64,000 nt of DNA, from contig NZ_JBMNPX010000007.1 of the NCBI RefSeq assembly GCF_050943825.1, forward strand, positions 1 through 64,000, in the 5' to 3' direction. Below the pieces are notes generated by a model, which was not told the origin of the DNA, searched no databases, and saw nothing but the letters and a program-made list of their open reading frames with translations. The DNA is from Pseudoflavonifractor sp050943825. GTDB lineage: Bacteria; Bacillota; Clostridia; Oscillospirales; Oscillospiraceae. This document shows positions 16,947 to 25,135 of the stretch, in pieces. Position numbers and translations under genes: made by a program. Every line of letters starts with the position of its first letter. Position 1 is the first letter of the stretch.

Positions 16947-18077
16947 CTATTGAGGTGGAAGCCGCTTTCCCCCGGCCTTTCTGTGCCGTAACCGCAGCAG
17001 CGCAAAGACATTGCTCTCCCGGCAGGCATCCCGGAAGCGCTGTCCTGTGGCCAGGAAGCACAGCCCCGGCACGCTGGATACCAGCACCACGCCCAGAACA
17101 CAGCCCACCAGAGACAGCAGCCACACCGCCAGCTGGCCGGGCACGGTCAGACCGCCGCCCAGCAGCTTCTGCAGCAGCTCAATGGCCATGGGATGGGCCA
17201 GGTACACGCCGAAGGAACAGGCGGACAGCAGGATTGCCACCCGTCCGCTTCTCCTGCCACGGAACAGATCCCGGAACAAAAGGAACAGCGAGGCGGAGAG
17301 CGCCATGGTAAAGATGCCCCGGTAGGTGGCAAACTGCTGGCCGTAGGTGCCGGTCACCAGGAAGACAATCCAGGTGCCCAGAGTGATCACCGCCCAGCTG
17401 CCCAGCACGGCCGCCAGCAGCACCCGCCGGGATGGCGGCTTCTCCAGCCCTTCCAGCCAGGCGCCCAGCAGGAAGTAACCCAGATACCCCTCCAGCACGC
17501 TCACATTCAGCGTCTGGTTCTCCCGCAGCAGGGCGTACCAGGGGTCGGGCAGAAAGCCGCTGAGCTGATTCAGGCCCAAGGTCACCACCACCCACAGCCC
17601 CAGCAGATACCGCCAGTGCCGCTCCTCCATGTGGTCGGTCAGCCGCTTGAGCAGCGGCGAGAGGAGATACATGGGGATCAGGGCGTAAAGGAACCAGTAG
17701 GGCGTGATGACCGAGATGGCCGGCAGGTTCACCAGCTTCAGCAGCGCGATTTCCCCGCCCTGGGTCAGCCATACCCCGGCAATCACCAGCAGGGACCAGC
17801 AAAGCCCCGGCACAGCCACCCGGGGCAGCCTGCGTCGAAGCAGATAGACCGGGTCGTCGGTCTTCTCCGACCCCAGCAGCAGGGCACCGGAGAGCATGAA
17901 GAACAGCGGCACCGCCGCCACGCCCAGAGAACAGAGCAGATTGGACAGGTGCCACAGGACCATGTCCTCCGACTGCCGCAGCCCGTTGGCGGCGGTGTGG
18001 AGGTAGACCACGGCGGCCATGGAGGCCACCCGGAGCAGGTCGAAGTCCAGCCGCCGGACGTGTTTTTGCTTGCTCAA
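16947..18077 (-). CDS. Membrane acyltransferase, acyltransferase-3 family
   Basis: About 376 residues with ten predicted membrane helices. The family pattern of acyltransferase 3 (OafA/WecH type) is seen: RLDFDLLRVASMAAVVYLH near the N-terminus with the catalytic-type His, and SFGVYLAHP near the C-terminus. Such proteins O-acetylate or otherwise acylate cell-surface polysaccharides. No ATG is available; a TTG at 18077 is 11 nt past GGAGG, and another TTG at 18104 lacks a site. The gene lies 32 bp downstream of the small FakA-like gene on the same strand, with which it may be co-transcribed. Confidence 0.82.
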   Translation of the reverse strand: MSKQKHVRRLDFDLLRVASMAAVVYLHTAANGLRQSEDMVLWHLSNLLCSLGVAAVPLFFMLSGALLLGSEKTDDPVYLLRRRLPRVAVPGLCWSLLVIAGVWLTQGGEIALLKLVNLPAISVITPYWFLYALIPMYLLSPLLKRLTDHMEERHWRYLLGLWVVVTLGLNQLSGFLPDPWYALLRENQTLNVSVLEGYLGYFLLGAWLEGLEKPPSRRVLLAAVLGSWAVITLGTWIVFLVTGTYGQQFATYRGIFTMALSASLFLLFRDLFRGRRSGRVAILLSACSFGVYLAHPMAIELLQKLLGGGLTVPGQLAVWLLSLVGCVLGVVLVSSVPGLCFLATGQRFRDACRESNVFALLRLRHRKAGGKRLPPQ

Positions 18078-18109
18078 GGGGCGTTCAGCCTCCTTCTCTC
18101 CCAACGGGC

Positions 18110-18361
18110 TCAGCCCTTCAGGCCGTTCTCCTGGCGCTCCATGTTCTCCACCACAATGTCGTGGATGTCGCCCTTGGAGGCGCAGTACTCCAGCACCTTC
18201 CAGGGGGTGTTGGTGTGGAAGTGAATCTTAATGAGATCCTCGTCGCCGAAGGCCAGCAGGCAGTCGCCCTCAATGTTCTGGGCGATGTAGTCGTGAATCT
18301 CCTCCTCGGAGAGATCCTCTCCGGCGATAAGGAGCTGGGTGTCGAACTTATACTCCAGCAT
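18110..18361 (-). CDS. Stand-alone FakA/DAK2-type C-terminal domain protein
   Basis: An 83-residue protein resembling the C-terminal segment of fatty-acid kinase FakA (YloV): the pattern LLAFGDEDLIKIHFHTNTPWKVLEY and IHDIVVENMERQ matches the family's VVGDEDLIKVHVHTN and IENMREQ blocks. The DhaL kinase domain that normally precedes it is absent. Such short proteins are often named kinase to dihydroxyacetone kinase in clostridial genomes, but there are no kinase residues here. GGAGG precedes the ATG. It sits between TrhP and the acyltransferase. Function is unknown. Confidence 0.72.
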   Translation of the reverse strand: MLEYKFDTQLLIAGEDLSEEEIHDYIAQNIEGDCLLAFGDEDLIKIHFHTNTPWKVLEYCASKGDIHDIVVENMERQENGLKG

Positions 18362-18373
18362 GGAACTTCCTCC

Positions 18374-19591
18374 TTATTCTCCCGACGCCTGCCGACGCAG
18401 CAGAGACAGAGGCGGCACGGCACGGGGCAGCTTCATAATCAGCTTCATCTGGGGCTTGCGGGCCTCAGTGAGGGGCAGTCCATCGCCGTCGGTCATGGCG
18501 GAGACGGTGAACCGCTCCGGACGCACGTCCGGCCCCACCAGCTCCAGCTCCCCCCCCACGGCGAACTTGTTGCGCAGGGAGAGCACGGCGGTGCCGTCGC
18601 TCTGGCAGGACTCCACCAGGGCGCACACCTGCCAGTCCCGGATGTACCGGGCGTCCTCGGTGAACTGGCCGGGCTGGCCGTAGTAGAAGCCGGTGGAGTA
18701 GTGCCGGTGGCTGATGTGCTCCACCTCGTCCCGCCACACCGGGTCCAAAGGCTCACCCGCCAGGGCGGCGTCCACCGCGTGGCGGTAGGCACCCGCCACA
18801 ATGGCGGCGTAATAGGCGCTCTTGGCCCGGCCCTCGATCTTGAAGCTGTCCACACCCGCCTCTATCAGCTCAGGGATATGGTCAATCATGCACATGTCCC
18901 GTGAGTTCATGATGTAGGTGCCCTTCTCGTCCTCGTAGACCGGGAAATACTCCCCGGGCCGCTTCTCCTCCATCAGGGCGTACTTGTACCGGCAGGGCTG
19001 GGCGCAGGCGCCCCGGTTGGAGTCCCGGCCCGTCATGTAGTTGGACAGCAGGCAGCGGCCCGAATAGGACACGCACATGGCCCCGTGGACAAAGGCCTCA
19101 ATCTCCAGGTCCTTGGGGGTCTTGGCCCGAATCTCACGGATCTCGTCCATGGACAGCTCCCGGGCCAGGATGACCCGGTTGGCCCCCAGGTCATACCAGG
19201 CGGAGGCGGTCTGGTAGTTGACGATGCTGGCCTGGGTGGAGATATGGATCTGGACGTGGGGAGCGTGGCGCTTCACCAGAGCCAGGGAGCCCACATCGGC
19301 CACGATGACCGCGTTCACCCTGAGCGCGTCCAGGTACTCCAGCCACTCGGGCAGTCTGGCCACCTCGTCGTTGCGGGGCATGGTGTTGCAGGTGATATTG
19401 ACGGCCACACCGTGGGCCTTGCACAGGCCCACGGCGTCCTTCAGCTCCTCAGGGGTGAAATTGCCCGCAAAGGAACGCATGCCGAACATGGTTCCCGCCA
19501 GATAGACGGCGTCCGCCCCGTAGGCCACCGCCATCTTCAGCCGCTCCATATCCCCGGCGGGACAGAGCAGCTCCGGTCTCTTCTTATCCAT
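18374..19591 (-). CDS. trhP: U32 family protein, TrhP-type tRNA hydroxylation enzyme
   Basis: A 405-residue peptidase-U32 family protein. It opens with PELLCPAGDMERLKMAVAYGADAVYL, contains HGAMCVSYSGRCLLSNY with a Cys cluster extending to GACAQPCRYKY, and ends in the U32 C-terminal beta domain. In bacteria members such as TrhP form 5-hydroxyuridine in tRNA with prephenate as cofactor source; the older collagenase label is a historical misnomer. The start overlaps the MltG stop by 8 nt, indicating a coupled pair, a common arrangement in Clostridia. Assignment to TrhP rather than RlhA is by length and context. Confidence 0.85.
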   Translation of the reverse strand: MDKKRPELLCPAGDMERLKMAVAYGADAVYLAGTMFGMRSFAGNFTPEELKDAVGLCKAHGVAVNITCNTMPRNDEVARLPEWLEYLDALRVNAVIVADVGSLALVKRHAPHVQIHISTQASIVNYQTASAWYDLGANRVILARELSMDEIREIRAKTPKDLEIEAFVHGAMCVSYSGRCLLSNYMTGRDSNRGACAQPCRYKYALMEEKRPGEYFPVYEDEKGTYIMNSRDMCMIDHIPELIEAGVDSFKIEGRAKSAYYAAIVAGAYRHAVDAALAGEPLDPVWRDEVEHISHRHYSTGFYYGQPGQFTEDARYIRDWQVCALVESCQSDGTAVLSLRNKFAVGGELELVGPDVRPERFTVSAMTDGDGLPLTEARKPQMKLIMKLPRAVPPLSLLRRQASGE

Positions 19592-20804
19592 TCTGATACA
19601 GCTCCTGGCTGGCCTTGAAACTGGTCAGGCCGCTATAAGATTTGAAGAAGTGGTGCTCACCGTCATCGCCCAGGGCGTAGAAGTAGTAGCCGTTGCCCGA
19701 GGGGTTCATGGCGGCACGCAGGGAGGCCTGGCCGGGGCTGGCGATGGGTCCGGCAGGCAGGCCGGTGTACTTGTAGGTGTTGTAGGGGCTGTCGATGGCC
19801 AGATCCTCCGCCGTCAGCTTCTCCTTCCGCTCGGGGAGGATATACTGGATGGTGGCGTCGATGTTCAGATAACCCGCTGTCTCCGAAGTGGGGTTATAAA
19901 GGCGGTTGTAGATAACATCGGCGATGTCGGTCTGGTCATTGCCGGTGGTCTCCTTCTCGATCATGGAGGCGATGGTGACGATGTCGTGGATGCTCTGGCC
20001 GTTGGCCGCAGCCTCCTCGCGCATCTCTTCGGTAAAGACCTCGTCAAAGCGGAGGATCATCTTGTTCAGCGCCTGCACCGGGTCCATATTCTGGTAGAAG
20101 ATATAGGTATCCGGGAACAGGTAGCCCTCCAGACGGGTGGCGTCACCCAGAGGAATCACGTCCTTGAGGAAGGAGAACTTGAAATCGTAGTTTGCCGCGG
20201 TATCAGTCAGCTCCTCCACCGTGGCCACGCCGTTCTGCTCCAGAATCTCAAAGATCTGCTTCAGTGTGGAGCCCTCGGGGATGACCACCGTCACCTCGGT
20301 GCGGGCAGAGGACTTGGCGCTGAGATTGCGGATGATGGCGCTGTAATCCATGGTGGTGCTGAGGGTGTAGGTGCCCGATGTCATCTTCTCACTGCCGTTT
20401 GTAAAGCTGCAGAAGAGCTTGAAGAGCCACTTGTACTCAATAATGTCGTTCTGCTTCAGCTGGTCGGCCACATAGCCCACGTCGGCACGGGAGACGGTGA
20501 CCGTCTCCCCCTCCTCGTTGGTCTCCTCGGTATAGGTAAAGATATCATCGGGCAGGGTGATGGTAGCGGTGACCTCCGCCTTGTTCAGCGCCAGCACATC
20601 GCCGGCCCAGATCCAGCCCAGGCCTGCCAGCAGCGCGGACACGCCGATGACCAGCACCACATAGAGCAGCGCGCCCCAGGCCCTCAGACGGCGGCGACGG
20701 CGGCGCGGCGGCTGCTGTCCGCCCTCTCTCCTGGGCGCTGCACTGCCGCCGTCCCGCTGGGGCTGACGGCGGGGTGCCTCCCGCTTTCCTTCGTAGTGAG
20801 ACAT
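19584..20804 (-). CDS. mltG: Endolytic murein transglycosylase MltG (YceG-like)
   Basis: A 406-residue membrane-anchored enzyme: a basic, Arg/Gln-rich cytosolic N-terminus of about 50 residues, one membrane segment (about 50-72), then the YceG-like domain with the catalytic glutamate in IASMIEKET and the YNTYKYTGLPAGPI motif. MltG cuts nascent glycan strands and limits their length. The ATG at 20804 follows GGAGTTGAAGCA; an upstream ATG at 20828 lacks a site. It is the first gene of a minus-strand operon with TrhP. Confidence 0.92.
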   Translation of the reverse strand: MSHYEGKREAPRRQPQRDGGSAAPRREGGQQPPRRRRRRLRAWGALLYVVLVIGVSALLAGLGWIWAGDVLALNKAEVTATITLPDDIFTYTEETNEEGETVTVSRADVGYVADQLKQNDIIEYKWLFKLFCSFTNGSEKMTSGTYTLSTTMDYSAIIRNLSAKSSARTEVTVVIPEGSTLKQIFEILEQNGVATVEELTDTAANYDFKFSFLKDVIPLGDATRLEGYLFPDTYIFYQNMDPVQALNKMILRFDEVFTEEMREEAAANGQSIHDIVTIASMIEKETTGNDQTDIADVIYNRLYNPTSETAGYLNIDATIQYILPERKEKLTAEDLAIDSPYNTYKYTGLPAGPIASPGQASLRAAMNPSGNGYYFYALGDDGEHHFFKSYSGLTSFKASQELYQNG

Positions 20805-20948
20805 TGCTTCAACTCCTATCCATTGCAAAAGAAAAAAATCAAATGTCCTCCTGTCACCACAGATTAGCGCCCCACATAGTATGGGTCGTGAAGGGAACGG
20901 AGGCCTCCGGCCCCCGGTTCCTCAGAATAATGTGAGGTGAATATCTAC

Positions 20949-21107
20949 ATGTGCTGTGGTAACAACGGTATGGGCAACAACGGCTGTCTCTGGATCATCC
21001 TGATCATCATCCTTCTGTGCTGCTGCTGCGGCGGCAGCTGGGGCGGCAGCTCCTGCGGCGGCTGCAACAACAACTGCGGCTGCAACGACGGCTGCGGCTG
21101 CTGCTGA
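20949..21107 (+). CDS. Tiny Cys/Gly-rich membrane peptide (HCB-type)
   Basis: A 52-residue peptide: a Gly/Asn/Cys-rich head (MCCGNNGMGNNGC), one strongly hydrophobic segment (LWIILIIILL, about 14-23) and a tail of CCCC and repeated GCGC-type motifs. Sixteen Cys and many Gly make up much of the sequence. GAGGTGA lies about 10 nt before the ATG and a rho-independent terminator follows directly, so it is a complete small transcription unit. Similar peptides are annotated in Oscillospiraceae as chorion class high-cysteine HCB protein 13. The role is unknown; a metal-binding or surface peptide is possible. Confidence 0.75.
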   Translation: MCCGNNGMGNNGCLWIILIIILLCCCCGGSWGGSSCGGCNNNCGCNDGCGCC

Positions 21108-21138
21108 GCACCCTCTCCCGCCGGACAGCGGCAAAGGG

Positions 21139-21156
21139 CGGGCCCTTCGGGGCCCG
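21139..21156 (+). terminator. Terminator after the Cys-rich peptide gene
   Basis: CGGGCCC stem closed by a TTCG tetraloop and followed by TCTTTT. Confidence 0.8.
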
Positions 21157-21167
21157 TCTTTTCCGCT

Positions 21168-21743
21168 TCAGCACCGGACAGGCTCTCCGTCGGTTATCAC
21201 CAGGCTCACCGGCCGGTCATGCTCCTCCCGCGGAACGGCCTCCCGGAGCACGGCCCGGCGGCACAGGCCCACAGTGGTACCCGCATACCCCGCCAGATAG
21301 CGATCATAGTATCCCCCGCCGTGGCCCAGACGATAACCCAGGCCATCAAAGCACAGTCCGGGCACCAGGATCAGGTCGATCTTCTCCCGGGGAACCAGCG
21401 TACAGTCCTCTCCCGGCTCCAGCATACCGTACCGGTGCCGGATGAGGGTGCTCTCCCGGGTGACCAGGCGGGCCTCCAGCCCGTGCCCGGGCAGGCAGCG
21501 GGGCAGCAGGACCTGCTGCCCCCGGTCCAGAAGCGCGGGAATCAGCCGGGCCGTATCAGGCTCGGTGCCCATACCGTAAAACAGCAGAACGGTCTCCGCC
21601 GCTGCCAGCTGGGGCAGCGCCAGAAAGCGGCGGAACAGCGCTCCGTCGCTCTCCTCCCGCTCCGCCGGGGTCATGGCGGACAGCCGGGCGCGCACCACCC
21701 GGCGAAGCGCCGCCTTTTCCTCAGTGATGGAAGTGGACGGCAT
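21168..21743 (-). CDS. 5-formyltetrahydrofolate cyclo-ligase
   Basis: A 191-residue enzyme that converts 5-formyl-THF to 5,10-methenyl-THF using ATP. The family motif GYRLGHGGGYYDRYL near the C-terminus (ATP and folate binding) and the N-terminal basic helix with RRVVRARL are present. The ATG at 21743 overlaps the 3' end of the DJ-1 gene by 23 nt and has a GGAG site. A reading frame from 21806 would overlap far more and its first 21 residues do not look like the family. Confidence 0.9.
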   Translation of the reverse strand: MPSTSITEEKAALRRVVRARLSAMTPAEREESDGALFRRFLALPQLAAAETVLLFYGMGTEPDTARLIPALLDRGQQVLLPRCLPGHGLEARLVTRESTLIRHRYGMLEPGEDCTLVPREKIDLILVPGLCFDGLGYRLGHGGGYYDRYLAGYAGTTVGLCRRAVLREAVPREEHDRPVSLVITDGEPVRC

Positions 21744-22269
21744 TGCGCACCCGCTCCATGGCCTCCCGGCCGCAGGCGGCCTCCACCAGGCGCAGGCCGA
21801 ACTCAAAGGCGGAGCCGGCCGCCTCGCCGGTGATGATGCGGCCGTCGGTCACCACCTGGGCTCCCTTCTGCACCACGGCGGAGCCCATCTCATCCTCCAT
21901 GCCGGGGTAGCACACCGCCTTGCGGCGATCCAGACAGCCCTCCCGGGCCAGGATGGTGGGTGCGGCGCAGATGGCGCACAGCCAGCAGCCCCGGTCGTAG
22001 GCCTTCTGAATGAGTGCCAGAGCGAACTGGTTCTTCTGGATGGCCTCCACGCCGCCCAGGCCGCCGGGGAGCACCAGCATCTCCATATCCTCGGGGTCAT
22101 GGGCATCATCCATGCTGATATCTGCCTTTACGGTCACGCCGTGGCCGCCTGTGACCTCCAGGCCATCCACGCCCACCAGCGTCACCTTGGCGCCGGCCCG
22201 GCGAAGCAGGTCCAGAGGAACCAGTGCCTCAGACTCTTCAAAGCCGTTGCCCAGCAGAATATAGATCAT
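21721..22269 (-). CDS. DJ-1/PfpI family protein
   Basis: A 182-residue class I glutamine-amidotransferase-like protein. The nucleophile Cys is in LCAICAAPTILA and the supporting Glu in GFEESE, as in DJ-1/ThiJ proteins. Family members act as glyoxalases, deglycases or redox chaperones, so the exact reaction is not determined. The ATG at 22269 is 8 nt from AGGAGG and is preferred to the one at 22275, which is too close. It is upstream of and overlaps the cyclo-ligase gene. Confidence 0.87.
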   Translation of the reverse strand: MIYILLGNGFEESEALVPLDLLRRAGAKVTLVGVDGLEVTGGHGVTVKADISMDDAHDPEDMEMLVLPGGLGGVEAIQKNQFALALIQKAYDRGCWLCAICAAPTILAREGCLDRRKAVCYPGMEDEMGSAVVQKGAQVVTDGRIITGEAAGSAFEFGLRLVEAACGREAMERVRNAVHFHH

Positions 22270-22339
22270 GTTCATTTCCTCCTGTTTTTCCAGGGCTGAG
22301 CCGCCCCGGTGTATTGACCAGTGGTGTTCTTTCTCCCGT

Positions 22340-23014
22340 TCAGAGCAGATTCTGAGCGGTTATGATATCCCAGATTTCCCGGTGAATATCCTCAATGGAC
22401 CGGACAGCACCTGTACCGTCCACACAGGAGACCCGGCGCCAGCCCAGAAGTCCGGCGGCGGCCAGGGCGGTGCGGCGGCATTTGGCCAGATACTCCGTAT
22501 CCACCTCGTGGATATCACCCTTGGTGTGGGTGGCCTTCTCCCGGGCGCGGAGCATCTCCACCGCCTTGTCGGTGGGCATGTCCAGGTAAATCACCAGATC
22601 GGGGGCGGGCAGCCCCAGCTTGCCGCACTCAAAGTCAAAGAGCCAGCGGATAAAATCCTCCCACTCCGCCTCGGGCAGCTTGCAGGTCTGGTGCACCGCG
22701 TTAGAGGTGGTATACCGGTCGGACAGGACCAGCCCGCCGTTCTGATAATAGCTGCCCCAGTCCTTTTTCCAGGCGGCGTACCGGTCCACCGCATAAAAGG
22801 TGGACGCGGCATAGGGGTTCACGTCGTCGGGATGGGTGCCGAATTCCCCGTTCAGGTACATACGCAGCAGGGCGGACGAGGGCTCCTTGTACTGGGGAAA
22901 GATGAGCCGCCGGAAGGAGGTTCCCTCCTGCTCCAGCCGCTCACACAGCCTGGCGAACTGGGTGGACTTGCCCGACCCGTCGGTCCCTTCAAATACAATC
23001 AGCTTGCCGGACAT
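22340..23014 (-). CDS. tmk: Thymidylate kinase
   Basis: A 224-residue dTMP kinase. The P-loop FEGTDGSGKST (about 8-18) is intact, the DR(Y) motif is in LSDRYTTSN, and the LID region follows. It makes dTDP for DNA synthesis. The protein is of the longer clostridial type with an insertion around SFRRLIFPQYKEPSS. Nine bases separate it from the upstream glycosyltransferase gene, and it is probably in that operon. Confidence 0.92.
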   Translation of the reverse strand: MSGKLIVFEGTDGSGKSTQFARLCERLEQEGTSFRRLIFPQYKEPSSALLRMYLNGEFGTHPDDVNPYAASTFYAVDRYAAWKKDWGSYYQNGGLVLSDRYTTSNAVHQTCKLPEAEWEDFIRWLFDFECGKLGLPAPDLVIYLDMPTDKAVEMLRAREKATHTKGDIHEVDTEYLAKCRRTALAAAGLLGWRRVSCVDGTGAVRSIEDIHREIWDIITAQNLL

Positions 23015-23023
23015 CCGTCTGCC

Positions 23024-23746
23024 TCACTTTCCCCGCAGCCGGGCGCCGGCGGCGTCCACCAGCACCAGGGGCAGCTTGGCCATGCGGCCGATGCGCTTGG
23101 GCTCCTTGAGCAGCCGGTAGAGCCACTCCATGCCCATCTTCTGCCACTTCTCCGGAGCCCGCTCCACAGCGCCGGCAAACACGTCCAGGGAGCCGCCCAG
23201 GCCCACCATCAGCCGTGCGCCGGTGGACGGACCGTACTCGGCCATCCACAGCTCCTGCTTGGGCGCACCCAGGCAGACAAAGACCACATCTGCGTGGGAC
23301 TCCTGAATGGCCCGGATCACCGGCCGGGGGTCCTGGAAGTAGCCGTCATGGGTGCCGCACACCATCAGGCCGGGATACTGCTTCTGCAGGTTGGCCGCAG
23401 CGGTCTCGGCAATGCCGGGCTTGGCGCCCAGCAGGAACAGCCGCTCCCCGGACTGGGCCATCCGGCCCAGCAGTCCGGCGGCAAAGTCAATGCCGGGCAC
23501 CCGGCCCTTCAGCGGCCGGCCCAGAATGGCCGCAGCCTTCACCACGCCGATACCGTCAGCCAGTACCAGATCCGCCCCGTTGAGCACGGCGCGGAATTTC
23601 TCGTTCTTCTTGGCCATCAGCAGGAACTCCGGGTTGGGGGTCACCGCGTAGGCAAACTTCTCTCCGGCGGCCAGTCCGGCCCCTCGCTCAATGGCTTCCT
23701 CCGGCGTCAGATTATCAATCCCGACGCCCAGTACATCAATTCTCAA
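23024..23746 (-). CDS. WecG/TagA/CpsF family glycosyltransferase
   Basis: A 240-residue GT26 enzyme. The conserved TPNPEFLLMA, LADGIGVV and LGAPKQELWM blocks are present, and the C-terminus has the EPKRIGRM region typical of TagA. Family members transfer ManNAc or similar sugars onto lipid-linked GlcNAc in wall teichoic acid or capsule synthesis. The start is a TTG at 23746 with GGAGG 7 nt upstream. No other teichoic-acid genes are adjacent. Confidence 0.9.
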   Translation of the reverse strand: MRIDVLGVGIDNLTPEEAIERGAGLAAGEKFAYAVTPNPEFLLMAKKNEKFRAVLNGADLVLADGIGVVKAAAILGRPLKGRVPGIDFAAGLLGRMAQSGERLFLLGAKPGIAETAAANLQKQYPGLMVCGTHDGYFQDPRPVIRAIQESHADVVFVCLGAPKQELWMAEYGPSTGARLMVGLGGSLDVFAGAVERAPEKWQKMGMEWLYRLLKEPKRIGRMAKLPLVLVDAAGARLRGK

Positions 23747-23851
23747 TGCAATGCCTCCACACGAGATAGATTCCGTTCAATCATATCACACACATGCTGA
23801 AAAGTCTATGACAAAGCCGTGAACAACCCTTCGCTTTCCAAAAATTAAGGA

Positions 23852-23880
23852 TTGACAATTCCTGTCGCCCTCATTATAAT
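23852..23880 (+). promoter_or_regulatory. Near-consensus promoter of the ABC importer operon
   Basis: TTGACA (23852-23857), 17-bp spacer, TATAAT (23875-23880). A short AGCC/GGCT hairpin with an eight-T run follows at about 23893-23912 and could weakly attenuate the leader. Confidence 0.85.
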
Positions 23881-23965
23881 AGACGCAACAACAGCCGGAA
23901 GGCTTTTTTTTTACACCCAGTTTCTTTAACACCTAAAAGCGCTAAAGCATTTGGAGGAGGATACC

Positions 23966-25027
23966 ATGAAAACACTGTCCAAGCTGACCGCTCTGGCCAT
24001 GGCCGCCGCCATGACCCTCTCCCTGACCGCCTGTACCGTGGGCGGCAACACCGGCGGGAATCCCCAGACTTCCACCAATCCCTCCGCGTCCCAGCCTCAG
24101 GAGAGCTCCCCCGCTCCCTCCGGGTCCCAGTCCACGGAGAAGGACTCCTATGTGGTGGGTATCTGCCAGCTGGCGCCCCACGACGCTCTGGACGCCGCTA
24201 CTCAGGGCTTCAAGGATGCCATCACCGCCGCGCTGGGTGACGCCGTCGAATTCAAAGAGGGTAACGCCGGCGGCGAGAGCAACAACTGCGCCACCATCAT
24301 CGACGGCTTCCTGGCGGATAATGTGGACCTGATTCTGGCCAATGCCACCGCCTCCCTCCAGGCCGCCGCCTCCGCCACCGACACGGTGCCCGTGCTGGGT
24401 ACTGCCGTCACCAACTACGGCGTGGCACTGGACCTGGACTCCACCGAGGACGGCGTGCTGGGCGGCAACATCTCCGGCACCTCCGACCTGGCTCCGCTGG
24501 ACCAGCAGGCCGACCTGCTGGAGGAGCTCTTCCCTGCCTCTGAGTATCCCAACGTGGGCCTGGTCTACTGCTCCGCCGAGCCCAACTCCATCTTCCAGGT
24601 GGAGACCATTCAGGGCTACCTGGAGGAGAAGGGCTACACCTGCGCCCAGTATGCCTTCACCGACGTCAACGACCTGTCCTCTGTCACCCAGACCGCCTGT
24701 GACAACTCCGACGTCATCTACATCCCCACCGACAACACTGCCGCCAACAACGCCGAGACCATCGCCAACGTGGTCATCCCCGCCGGAGTGCCCGTCATCG
24801 CCGGCGAGTCCGGCATCTGCTCCGGCTGCGGCGTGGCCACCCTGTCCATCGACTACTATGAGCTGGGCCAGATCACCGGCGAGATGGCCGTGAAGATTCT
24901 CACCGGCGAAGAGAGCGTGTCCGAGATGGCTATCTCCTATGACACCACCCTCACCAAGATGTACAACGAGGTCAACTGCCAGGCCCTGGGCATCACCCCG
25001 CCCGAGGGCTATGAGCCCATCGCCTGA
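23966..25027 (+). CDS. ABC transporter substrate-binding lipoprotein (TrpX-like)
   Basis: A 353-residue secreted lipoprotein: signal peptide of about 20 residues ending in the lipobox LTAC, a Ser/Pro-rich linker, then the ABC_sub_bind (PF04392) two-lobed binding domain with YVVGICQLAPHDALDAATQGF at its start. This family binds amino acids or related small molecules; the tryptophan transporter TrpXYZ of streptococci is a known member, but the ligand here cannot be read. The ATG at 23966 follows GGAGGAGG. It heads an operon with permease and ATPase genes downstream. Confidence 0.88.
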   Translation: MKTLSKLTALAMAAAMTLSLTACTVGGNTGGNPQTSTNPSASQPQESSPAPSGSQSTEKDSYVVGICQLAPHDALDAATQGFKDAITAALGDAVEFKEGNAGGESNNCATIIDGFLADNVDLILANATASLQAAASATDTVPVLGTAVTNYGVALDLDSTEDGVLGGNISGTSDLAPLDQQADLLEELFPASEYPNVGLVYCSAEPNSIFQVETIQGYLEEKGYTCAQYAFTDVNDLSSVTQTACDNSDVIYIPTDNTAANNAETIANVVIPAGVPVIAGESGICSGCGVATLSIDYYELGQITGEMAVKILTGEESVSEMAISYDTTLTKMYNEVNCQALGITPPEGYEPIA

Positions 25028-25135
25028 GCCTGAGGCTCACCTGCCACTGCCCGGCGGCGGGAGCGGAATCCTCCGCTCCCGCTGCTGTGCGCTTTTCCCA
25101 GCTCATTAAATTTCTAGTTTTTAGGAGGAACCGAG

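Noticed and set aside
23893..23912. Short AGCC/GGCT hairpin with T-run in the ABC importer leader
   Set aside because: Only four base pairs, too weak to claim an attenuator or riboswitch.
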